A stretch of 6,763 nt of DNA, from positions 1,646 through 8,408 of the forward strand of contig DFBP01000048.1 in NCBI GenBank assembly GCA_002366685.1. Direction: 5' to 3'. The stretch is from Rhodobacterales bacterium UBA3077. GTDB lineage: Bacteria > Pseudomonadota > Alphaproteobacteria > Rhodobacterales > Rhodobacteraceae. The notes below the pieces were generated by a model. That model worked only from the letters and a program-made list of their open reading frames with translations. It searched no databases and was not told where the DNA came from. Shown piece by piece: positions 1 through 5,953 of this stretch. The first letter of the stretch is position 1. Each line of letters begins with the position of its first letter. Position numbers and translations under genes: made by a program.

Positions 1-1
1 A

Positions 2-142
2 CGCAAAAGCCCTGGCGAGAAGATGGTCAAAGACATCAAACGGGCAACCCGCAAGCAATATTCATCAGAGGAGAAGATCAGGATAGTCTTGGATGGTCTG
101 CGCGGCGAAGATATCGATCATATCCCGCTGACCGGCAGGTGA
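2..142 (+). pseudogene. IS3-family transposase OrfA, N-terminal fragment
   Basis: The frame is open from the window edge and reads RKSPGEKMVKDIKRATRKQY, then about 17 residues ending RGED. This matches the N-terminal helix-turn-helix region of IS3-family OrfA proteins, where RGED is normally followed by a SIAELCR-like recognition helix. Here the similarity stops at base 112, and the frame runs through about nine unrelated residues to a TGA at 140-142. OrfA normally has roughly 90 to 140 residues and ends in a leucine zipper; that part is missing. The start lies upstream of the window, so the 5' side is only cut by the window edge, while the 3' truncation is real. The fragment should be inactive. 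Identification is by recalled family consensus. Confidence 0.7.
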
Positions 143-225
143 ATGCATGCATTCATCGAGAGGGGGCGGTAGAACGTCGTGCGGGGAATACCGAGCTTGG
201 CCAGCGTCAGACGAGCCGAACTCTC
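118..225 (-). pseudogene. IS3-family transposase OrfB, N-terminal fragment
   Basis: On the minus strand from about base 225 the frame reads ESSARLTLAKLGIPRTTFYR, ending at base 166. This matches the start of IS3-family OrfB, where a motif of the type (A/R)xTLxKLGIPRxTFYRWY lies just before the integrase core. After FYR the family WYDRY motif is replaced by about 15 unrelated residues and a TGA at 118-120. None of the DDE catalytic domain is present, so the fragment cannot encode an active transposase. It lies opposite to and overlaps the OrfA fragment. The upstream limit is uncertain, because the sequence passes into the yczE-like remnant somewhere between about 220 and 237. Confidence 0.65.
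140..155. repeat. Perfect 16-bp palindrome TGAATGCATGCATTCA
   Basis: The 16 bases equal their own reverse complement. The flanking pair (G139, T156) does not extend the symmetry. It lies in the unexplained 50 or so bases between the points where the OrfA and OrfB similarities end, and it contains the TGA that closes the OrfA frame. It may be a rearrangement scar or part of an unrecognised element end; the sequence does not decide this. Confidence 0.75.
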
Positions 226-236
226 TCTTAGTTTAA

Positions 237-683
237 GCCGCCTTTGGTGCCAAAATCCCTGACGACGGACAGATACCGCTCAGGCAAACTCCAAGCATAG
301 GAACCATTCTAAACGCCATGATCATAGCTTTGGTCCTTGATTTCTTGCTACCGTATTTACCCACCTTTGACAGTTTTATCTTAAAAGTTGGAGAGGCTAT
401 TACTGGCATTGTGGTCATAGGATTTGGTGGTGGTCTATATCTAATTGCAAATTTGGGCCCCGGTCCAAGAGATGGATTAATGACTGGGCTCCAAAGAATA
501 ACAAAACTGCCAATTGCTTGGGTGCGTAGTGGTCTTGAACTAATGGCGATAGCCGCCGGATGGACTATGGGAGGCAGCGTTGGTATCGGAATTGTTCTAT
601 TCGCTTTGGGAATAGGGCCGGCTGTTGCGGCGAGCATGTACGGCCTAAAAAGCGTCTATTGTGATCCTACTGGACCTGATTAA
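237..683 (+). pseudogene. YczE/YitT-like integral membrane protein, 5'-truncated
   Basis: The open frame from 237 to the TAA at 681-683 encodes 148 residues. They match the C-terminal two thirds of the YczE/YyaS/YitT-like membrane protein family, which usually has a little over 200 residues. Recognisable blocks are IPLRQTPSIGTILNA (bases about 273-320), a hydrophobic segment at 318-360, a glycine-rich membrane segment at 396-453, the family signature GPGPRDGLMTG at 456-488, and a last hydrophobic stretch at about 535-640. Similarity starts close to the OrfB fragment, so loss of the N-terminal helices is best explained by IS insertion followed by deletion. ATG 318 would give 121 residues but lies inside the conserved region and has no ribosome binding site. 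The gene looks more AT-rich than the acetyltransferase gene downstream. The family has no firmly established role; some members sit near transporters. Confidence 0.75.
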
Positions 684-1110
684 AGTACTAGACCAAAGTC
701 AGCAAAGTATGGCTGTGCCGCCGTTTGGGCACCAGAAATCAAACGATATAGCTTTAGCAGGTTTTGAGTGGTTGCACTGCAGCAAAGCTTAGACCCACGA
801 AAGGCAACAAAAGGCCGGAAACGGTCTAGGTTACTGTGGTCGAGAATCCGACATTGATATTCATACATTAAAGTGCGCTGTATAAACCTCACCGATATGT
901 GTTTGGGAGGTGGTCGGTTGTATACTTCTCTACTGTTCCAGACAGGCATTTCGATCGAGGAACTCGATTGTGGCAAGTGGATCTGATTCTATCATAGCTG
1001 GCGCGTTAATCATCTGCCAATTATTGATCCATGTACACTTGCGGTGCTTTGGCAAGCAATCACTCGGAAGCTGGCGAATTGGGTTAACTTAGTAGGCTTG
1101 CGTTAGATCA
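684..1110. other. Intergenic region without a convincing gene
   Basis: These 427 bases hold only short overlapping frames on both strands, none with a recognisable motif or ribosome binding site. Visible structures are a 7-bp inverted repeat (CTAGACC at 688-694, GGTCTAG at 823-829), a small hairpin at 952-970, and a block at 779-820 resembling 4962-5002 beyond the deacetylase gene. The promoter for the acetyltransferase operon should lie in the right part, but no strong -35/-10 pair stands out. Confidence 0.6.
952..970. other. Small hairpin ATCGAG-GAA-CTCGAT
   Basis: Six Watson-Crick pairs (954-959 with 963-968) close a GAA triloop. A G-T wobble (953/969) and a C-G pair (952/970) extend the stem to eight. 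No run of T follows, so it is not a typical intrinsic terminator. It lies about 210 bases before the acetyltransferase start and could be chance or a regulatory site. Confidence 0.35.
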
Positions 1111-1179
1111 ATGCGATTACTGACGAAAAAGAAGAGGGTCCACTCAAACGCACACCATTCTGAAAAGAAGAAAGTTCAC

Positions 1180-3861
1180 ATGGGCCCTTCCACACTTGAG
1201 AAAATGTTTAATCCGAAATCGATTGCCGTTTTTGGGGCAAGCGACAAGAAAAATAGCGTGGGTTCCATGCTATATGCCAATCTTTTGACTGGTGCATTTG
1301 AAGGTGAGCTCTACGCGATCAACCCAAAGCACGACAAAGTGCAAGGAAAAAAATGCTTTCGTTCTATCGCTGAGATCGGCGCAGATGTCGATTTGGCCGT
1401 TATTGCCTCACCTGCGCAAACCGTTGCTCATATTATCAAAGAATGCGGAGAAGCAGGCATTCAAAATGTGATTGTATTGTCAGCCGGATTTGGTGAGGGT
1501 GACGGTTCAGGGAAAGCCCGATTATCCGAAGTAAAGGAAGCGGCACGGCGGCATGGCGTACGGTTTATGGGGCCGAACTGTGTTGGCCTTGTTAGGCCAT
1601 GGATCGGCATGAACGCAACCTTTCTAAAATCCGCTACGCCCGCCGGCAGATTGGCGGTTATCTCCCAATCAGGCGCACTTTGCTCGGCAATTTCCGATTG
1701 GGCTGAACCGCACCATCTAGGGTTTTCAGCGATCGCTTCACTAGGGAACTCAGCCAATATTGATTTTGGCGATGTACTGCATTTTCTGTCGACCGACCCG
1801 AAAACTGATGCAATATTACTTTATGTCGAAGGTGTGCGCGACGCTCGGTCTTTTATTAGTGAATTGCGAGCCGCAGCGCAGTTGAAACCGATTATTGTAT
1901 TGAAGGCTGCCCGACACGTGCAAAGCTCGAAAGCCGCGCATACACATACGGGAGCATTAATCGGCTCCGAGGCCGTGTTTGATGCCGCTTTGGAGCGAGC
2001 TGGGGCGGTGCGGGTCCAAACCTTCGGACAACTTTTCGCTGCGGCGGAGATCCTATCGACCAATCGTCGGTCTCGAGGCAATCGTCTCGGCATTATCACC
2101 AATGGCGGCGGCGCTGGCGTGCTCGCCGCCGACCGCGCAGGTGATCTACAAATCGATCTTCCCGCACCAACCGATGAAACCATTAAATCCCTTGATGAAA
2201 TTCTGCCTACCTATTGGTCCAAGGGAAACCCTATTGATATTCTGGGTGATGCCAAACCGGAAATTTTTGGGGCTGTGACCAGTGCTTGCCTGAAAGACAA
2301 AAACCTCGACGGCCTTTTGGTAATGCTCACCCCGCAAGCCATGACCGAAGCCACAGAGGCAGCTAAAGCCGTGGTCAATGCCATTCCCAAAAACAACAAG
2401 AAGCCGGTGCTGGCCTGTTGGATGGGCGAAACCTCGGTGAGAGATGGGCGGGAGTTTTTGAGCAGCAACGGGGTGGCCGATTTTATAACTCCAGAGCGCG
2501 CGGTTGAGGCTTTTTCCTATCTTGCGCAGCATCATAGAAACCAGCAATTGGCATTGGTTACACCCGGACCGCTGGCGGATTCAATCAAACCAGATATCCG
2601 AGGCGCGCGCTTGATCATTGCGGGAGTATTATCAGAAGAGCGAACCTCCCTTTCGGACATTGAATCAAAAGCGATTTTGCGAGCGTTCCACATTCCGGTC
2701 AATACCACACTTGAGGCGAATTCGGCTTCCAGAGCTTTAATAGCGGCCGAGACCGTTGGCTTTCCGGTGGCAATGAAAATCAATTCGCCGGCAATCACTC
2801 ATAAGTCTGACGTTGGCGGCGTAAAGCTCAACATCATGAACGCGGCAGATGTGATGGCTGCCTATCACGATATAACTGACTCTGCCCGCACACAGCGCCC
2901 GGATGCAACGGTATATGGTGTCACGATCGAGGCGATGGCGAATGACGAAAACGGGCGCGAATTGGTGGTAGGCGCCAGCCGCGATCCTGTTTTTGGCCCG
3001 AGTATACTTTTCGGGGCCGGGGGGACGATGGTTGAGATTTTGCGCGATAACTCTGTCGCGCTACCGCCACTAAATGCGATCTTGGCCGAAAGGCTAATCA
3101 AGCGCACCAGAGTTTCAAAATTGCTGGAAGCCTTTCGTGACCGCCCAGCTGTAGACCGCGCGGCTGTTATAAATGTTTTGTTGAGGGTATCTGACCTTGT
3201 TAGCGAATTGCCTGAGGTCGTGGAAATGGATATCAATCCGCTTTTGGCCGGGCCGGACGGAGTCATCGCGGTTGACGCACGCTTCAGTGTTTCCCGCCCT
3301 TCAGCGCGGGCCGGGCAATACGACCATTTGGCAATTTCACCGTATCCGCGCCATTTGGAACAGGAAGGTCATTTATCAGACGGCACGCCCCTTTTAATCC
3401 GTCCAATCCGTTCGGAAGACGCAGAAAGCGAACAAAAGTTTGTGCGCGAGTTGTCGGTACAAGCCAAGCAGTTCCGCTTTATGGGAACGCTAAACGAGTT
3501 GTCGCCCACCATGTTGGCGCGGTTTACCCAAATTGATTATGGCCGGGAAATGGCGCTGGTGGCCTTAACGGAGGAAGGTGGCAAGTTTGTCCAGCAGGGT
3601 GTCGCGCGCTATGTGATCAACAGTGATAACACCAGCTGCGAGTTTGCCATTGTGGTTTCAGACAAGCACCAGCATCAGGGCATTGGCACCAGACTGATGA
3701 AGGCCCTTCTGGACGCTGCCCGTTACCACGACCTCAAGGTCATCGAGGGGTCTGTTTTATCCACAAATAAAAATATGTTAAAATTAATGGAGGAACTCGG
3801 CTTTTCAGCCAGCCGTGTCCTCGATGATCGTGATGTTTATCATGTCGAACGCATCCTGTAA
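1180..3861 (+). CDS. pat: Pat-like fusion protein: acyl-CoA synthetase (ADP-forming)-like region plus GNAT lysine acetyltransferase
   Basis: This is a cytoplasmic protein of 893 residues with the architecture of Salmonella/E. coli Pat (PatZ/YfiQ, 886 residues). Domains in order: CoA-binding Rossmann domain (about 7-110, IAVFGAS); two succinyl-CoA-ligase-like domains (about 125-275 and 290-455); ATP-grasp domain (about 490-705, with K533, HKSDVGG at 541-547 and FGAGG); GNAT domain (about 735-893) with acetyl-CoA loop QHQGIG at 831-836 and E790 in DYGREMA, where Pat has its proposed catalytic glutamate. Pat proteins use acetyl-CoA to acetylate the active-site lysine of acyl-CoA synthetases such as Acs, switching them off. 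Unlike enterobacterial Pat, H256 (HTHTG) is kept at the phosphohistidine position of ADP-forming synthetases, so ligase activity is possible. I chose ATG 1180 because MGPSTLEKMFNPKSIAV aligns from residue 1 with E. coli PatZ and a purine-rich AGAAAG precedes it. ATG 1111 would add 23 basic residues and has no visible ribosome binding site. An operon with the deacetylase 33 bases downstream is likely. Confidence 0.88.
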   Translation: MGPSTLEKMFNPKSIAVFGASDKKNSVGSMLYANLLTGAFEGELYAINPKHDKVQGKKCFRSIAEIGADVDLAVIASPAQTVAHIIKECGEAGIQNVIVLSAGFGEGDGSGKARLSEVKEAARRHGVRFMGPNCVGLVRPWIGMNATFLKSATPAGRLAVISQSGALCSAISDWAEPHHLGFSAIASLGNSANIDFGDVLHFLSTDPKTDAILLYVEGVRDARSFISELRAAAQLKPIIVLKAARHVQSSKAAHTHTGALIGSEAVFDAALERAGAVRVQTFGQLFAAAEILSTNRRSRGNRLGIITNGGGAGVLAADRAGDLQIDLPAPTDETIKSLDEILPTYWSKGNPIDILGDAKPEIFGAVTSACLKDKNLDGLLVMLTPQAMTEATEAAKAVVNAIPKNNKKPVLACWMGETSVRDGREFLSSNGVADFITPERAVEAFSYLAQHHRNQQLALVTPGPLADSIKPDIRGARLIIAGVLSEERTSLSDIESKAILRAFHIPVNTTLEANSASRALIAAETVGFPVAMKINSPAITHKSDVGGVKLNIMNAADVMAAYHDITDSARTQRPDATVYGVTIEAMANDENGRELVVGASRDPVFGPSILFGAGGTMVEILRDNSVALPPLNAILAERLIKRTRVSKLLEAFRDRPAVDRAAVINVLLRVSDLVSELPEVVEMDINPLLAGPDGVIAVDARFSVSRPSARAGQYDHLAISPYPRHLEQEGHLSDGTPLLIRPIRSEDAESEQKFVRELSVQAKQFRFMGTLNELSPTMLARFTQIDYGREMALVALTEEGGKFVQQGVARYVINSDNTSCEFAIVVSDKHQHQGIGTRLMKALLDAARYHDLKVIEGSVLSTNKNMLKLMEELGFSASRVLDDRDVYHVERIL

Positions 3862-3886
3862 TAAGCTGCCGCTACCCCCTGACTGT

Positions 3887-3890
3887 GAGG
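3887..3890 (+). promoter_or_regulatory. Ribosome binding site of the deacetylase gene
   Basis: GAGG lies four bases before ATG 3895, inside the 33-base gap after the acetyltransferase stop. It supports this start and separate translation from a shared transcript. The spacing is slightly short. Confidence 0.5.
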
Positions 3891-3894
3891 CCCA

Positions 3895-4812
3895 ATGCTT
3901 GCTGTAATATCCCACTCTGACTGCCTAAAACACGACGTTGGCCCAATGCATCCCGAAAATGCATCGCGGCTGAATGCCATAAACGACCAAATCATCATGT
4001 CGGGAATGGAATTCGTTATCCGGCACTATGACGCGCCGCTTGCTGCGCCCGAGCAGATAAAACTGGCGCATGACCCGGCCTATGTTGACCGCGTTTTTAA
4101 AATCGCACCAACAGAAGGCTCGATAGAGCTTGACGGTGATACGGTCATGAGCCCGGGTACGCTCAACGCTGCCTTGCGGGCTTCAGGAGCCGGTATAATG
4201 GGTGTTGATCTAGTGATGAAAGGTGAAGCCGGCCCGGTTTTTTGCGCCATTCGCCCGCCAGGGCACCACGCCGAGTATGATAAAGCTATGGGTTTTTGCG
4301 TGTTCAACAATATTGCCGTTGCCGCCGCATATGCGCTGAAGGAATATGGCCTTGACCGCATCGCCATTGTCGACTTTGATGTTCACCACGGGAATGGAAC
4401 CGAGGATATCTTCAAGAACGAGCCACGTGTGCTGTTTTGCTCGAGTTTCCAGCACCCGTTCTACCCGTTTACAGGGCATGAGTCCGATACAGCCAATCTG
4501 GTTTCTGTGCCGCTGAGGGCAAGCACCGACGGTCCAGCTTTCCGCCAAGCAATTTCCGAACACTGGCTCCCGGCGCTTGAAGCCTTCAAGCCACAATTTA
4601 TTTTCATTTCCGCAGGGTTTGATGCTCATATCTCCGACGATATGTCGAGCCTCTCGCTTACAGAAGCTGACTATAGCTGGGTCACCCAAGAGCTTCTGGC
4701 GATTGCTCAAAAACATGCCAAAGGTCGTATCGTCTCAATGCTGGAAGGCGGATACGATTTAGGATCGCTGGCACGGAGCGTCGTTAGCCACCTGAAAGCC
4801 CTGCTAGGTTAA
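3895..4812 (+). CDS. Histone-deacetylase-family Zn-dependent lysine deacetylase (class II/LdaA-like)
   Basis: The 305-residue protein covers the whole arginase-deacetylase fold typical of bacterial class II HDAC-like enzymes. Motifs in order: N-terminal HPENASRL (19-26); RPPGHHA (120-126) with the active-site histidine pair H124/H125; VDFDVHHGNGT (159-169), giving zinc ligands D162 and H164; SAGFDAH (239-245), giving the third ligand D243; and LEGGYDL (283-289) with transition-state tyrosine Y287. All catalytic residues are present, so it should hydrolyse acyl-lysine or a related amide in the cytoplasm. Family members act on acetylated proteins (AcuC, LdaA) or on small molecules such as acetylpolyamines, which the sequence does not separate. 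The adjacent Pat-like gene favours acetylated proteins, perhaps acetyl-CoA synthetase. The start is supported by GAGG upstream and by the position of the HPE motif near residue 20. No clear terminator follows; only a 5-bp hairpin (4826-4838) without a T run is seen. Confidence 0.9.
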   Translation: MLAVISHSDCLKHDVGPMHPENASRLNAINDQIIMSGMEFVIRHYDAPLAAPEQIKLAHDPAYVDRVFKIAPTEGSIELDGDTVMSPGTLNAALRASGAGIMGVDLVMKGEAGPVFCAIRPPGHHAEYDKAMGFCVFNNIAVAAAYALKEYGLDRIAIVDFDVHHGNGTEDIFKNEPRVLFCSSFQHPFYPFTGHESDTANLVSVPLRASTDGPAFRQAISEHWLPALEAFKPQFIFISAGFDAHISDDMSSLSLTEADYSWVTQELLAIAQKHAKGRIVSMLEGGYDLGSLARSVVSHLKALLG

Positions 4813-5130
4813 GACCAGAAGTCGCGGACCCTAGGTCCCGATGTAAGCAGGGTGCCAGTGAAACCAATTCAGAAATCGACTTGGGTACAAAAGTCATTGC
4901 TCACGGTAGTGACACGCAGTGCCGCACAATGAACCAATGGAAGCTCTAGGAAAGTTGAAGCGCAGCAAAGCGGTGACCATAGAACATCGGCAAAGGGCAG
5001 GAAGTGTCGTTGAACTGGCATAAGGCAAGAGTCTTTTACCAGCTTCACGGCTCTTGTCTGGATGTGTTAATGAGGCTGGTCGACGTCGGGTTGACGCTGA
5101 CGGTGGGAGCGGTGGACTGGAGAACCTATC
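4813..5130. other. Non-coding stretch upstream of the recombinase
   Basis: No convincing gene is seen in these 318 bases. They contain a 5-bp hairpin GGACC-CTA-GGTCC (4826-4838) just after the deacetylase, a block at 4962-5002 resembling 779-820, a 6-bp inverted repeat (CAAGAG 5026-5031 with CTCTTG 5051-5056), and a 16-base stretch at 4880-4895 nearly repeated inside the recombinase gene at 5174-5188. A minus-strand open frame (4894-5136) has no recognisable motif. The DNA probably arrived with the recombinase, but I cannot place its ends. Confidence 0.5.
5119..5122 (+). promoter_or_regulatory. Ribosome binding site of the recombinase gene
   Basis: GGAG lies eight bases before ATG 5131, a normal spacing. 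It shows that the ancestral start is 5131, upstream of the nonsense codon, and not GTG 5242, which has no such site. Confidence 0.6.
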
Positions 5131-5763
5131 ATGCATACACCAAACTTACTTGCCATTCGCCCTTCTCAGTCAGCTTGGAACAAAAGTCGAATTATTGGCC
5201 AAAAGCGGCCACTGCTTCCACAACGCGTTTGGGCAATCTGAGTGCGATTGGAGATCGCAGAGAAGCATCGCGATCTTGCTCTGTTCAATTTGGCCAATGA
5301 GAGCAAACTGCGAGGGTGTGATTTGGTCACGCTGAGGGTGGCTGACGTTTTTGTTGCTGGGCAAGTGAAAGAGCGAACGTCGATCATCCAGAGCAAAACA
5401 CAAAAGCCAGTTCGTTTTGAAATTACAAATGGCACTCGAAAATCGTTGGCGCGGTGGATGGACGAACCATCGATGGTTGGGTCTGAATTCCTATGGCCCG
5501 GTCGCTTCCACGAGCGTCTTCACATTTCAACGCGCCAATATGCGCGGCTCGTTAGGAACTGGGTGACTTCTATTGGTTTGGAGCCAAGCGCGTTTGGGAC
5601 GCATTCGATGCGGCGCACCAAGGTTTCCAAAATTTACAAAAAGACCGGTAATCTGCGTGCCGTTCTGCTTTTGCTTGGCCATACCAAGATGGACAGTATG
5701 GTTAGATACTCGGGCGTTGGGTTGGAAGATGCTTTGGCAATTTCCGAAGCCGTGGAAATTTAG
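5131..5763 (+). pseudogene. Short tyrosine recombinase/integrase interrupted by an in-frame TGA
   Basis: From ATG 5131 the frame reads MHTPNLLAIRPSQSAWNKSR, then GQKRPLLPQRVWAI, then TGA (5239-5241), then VRLEIAEKHRDLALFNLA, and continues to the TAG at 5761-5763. With the stop read as one residue the gene has 210 codons, the usual size of this short FimB-like group. Its members have a short N-terminus and no full core-binding domain. The group normally has IRVRL here, so the TGA most likely arose from CGA (Arg) by one C-to-T change. All catalytic residues survive: R61 (KLRGCDL), K89 (SKTQKP), H158 and R161 (HSMRR), H184 (LGHTKM) and nucleophile Y193 (VRYSGV). Restart at GTG 5242, directly after the stop, would give 173 residues with the complete catalytic set but without the first 37. 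Activity is therefore doubtful but not excluded. The group's biological role is unclear to me; FimB/FimE relatives invert promoter DNA. Confidence 0.85.
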
Positions 5764-5767
5764 AGCA

Positions 5768-5793
5768 ACGGGCCGTTGTCACAAACGGCCCGT
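5768..5793. terminator. Strong hairpin after the recombinase (10-bp stem, no T run)
   Basis: ACGGGCCGTT (5768-5777) pairs perfectly with AACGGCCCGT (5784-5793) around a six-base loop, four bases after the recombinase stop. It lies between convergent genes, which suits a two-way terminator, but neither side is followed by a run of T. It could instead be a transcript-stabilising hairpin or a recombinase-associated site. The 160 bases between it and the ABC gene show only a 7-base direct repeat CAATGCA (5824-5830, 5838-5844). Confidence 0.55.
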
Positions 5794-5953
5794 AGCTGCC
5801 CTTAGTGTCGATTTCTAATTCTGCAATGCAATTTTCACAATGCAGATACTCACGCGGGTCGCGGCATTTTCAGACAGAAATGGTCAGATATCGTTTGAAA
5901 TCTACCTTTAAGTCAGCTGTTTGCGCCTTTACATAGCCAAATTGACGTTTGAT

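Larger units (their letters stand above)
1..236. mobile_element. Insertion-sequence debris, IS3 family (two opposed fragments)
   Basis: This stretch holds two recognisable pieces of IS3-family transposase genes: an OrfA N-terminus on the plus strand and an OrfB N-terminus on the minus strand. In an intact IS3 element orfA and orfB lie on the same strand, so opposed fragments mean rearrangement, nested insertions, or remains of two elements. I could not recognise terminal inverted repeats or a target duplication. The right limit is set where the open frame of the truncated yczE-like gene begins (a stop codon at 234-236 in that frame). The left end of the debris lies outside the window. Confidence 0.6.

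Noticed and set aside
680..976. A 98-residue minus-strand open frame in the gap before the acetyltransferase
   Set aside because: No recognisable domain, no ribosome binding site seen, and composition like translated non-coding DNA. It overlaps the block that resembles 4962-5002.
968..995. Possible sigma70-type promoter TTGTGG, 16-base spacer, TATCAT
   Set aside because: Both boxes are only partial matches, and the implied leader to ATG 1180 would be about 180 bases. Not strong enough to list as a promoter.
1111..1179. N-terminal extension of the Pat-like protein from ATG 1111
   Set aside because: The 23 extra residues are lysine- and histidine-rich, have no counterpart in E. coli PatZ, whose start aligns exactly with ATG 1180, and lack a visible ribosome binding site. 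A longer form cannot be fully excluded.
4826..4838. GGACC-CTA-GGTCC hairpin as terminator of the deacetylase gene
   Set aside because: Only five base pairs with a three-base loop and no T run; too weak to call a terminator.
4894..5136. An 80-residue minus-strand open frame upstream of the recombinase
   Set aside because: Low-complexity, serine- and arginine-rich translation with no motif. It runs over the recombinase ribosome binding site and start, so it is better explained as a by-product of non-coding DNA.
5242..5763. A normal intact integrase starting at GTG 5242
   Set aside because: The family N-terminus is clearly encoded in the same frame upstream, with its own ATG and GGAG, so this start most likely reflects the nonsense codon.
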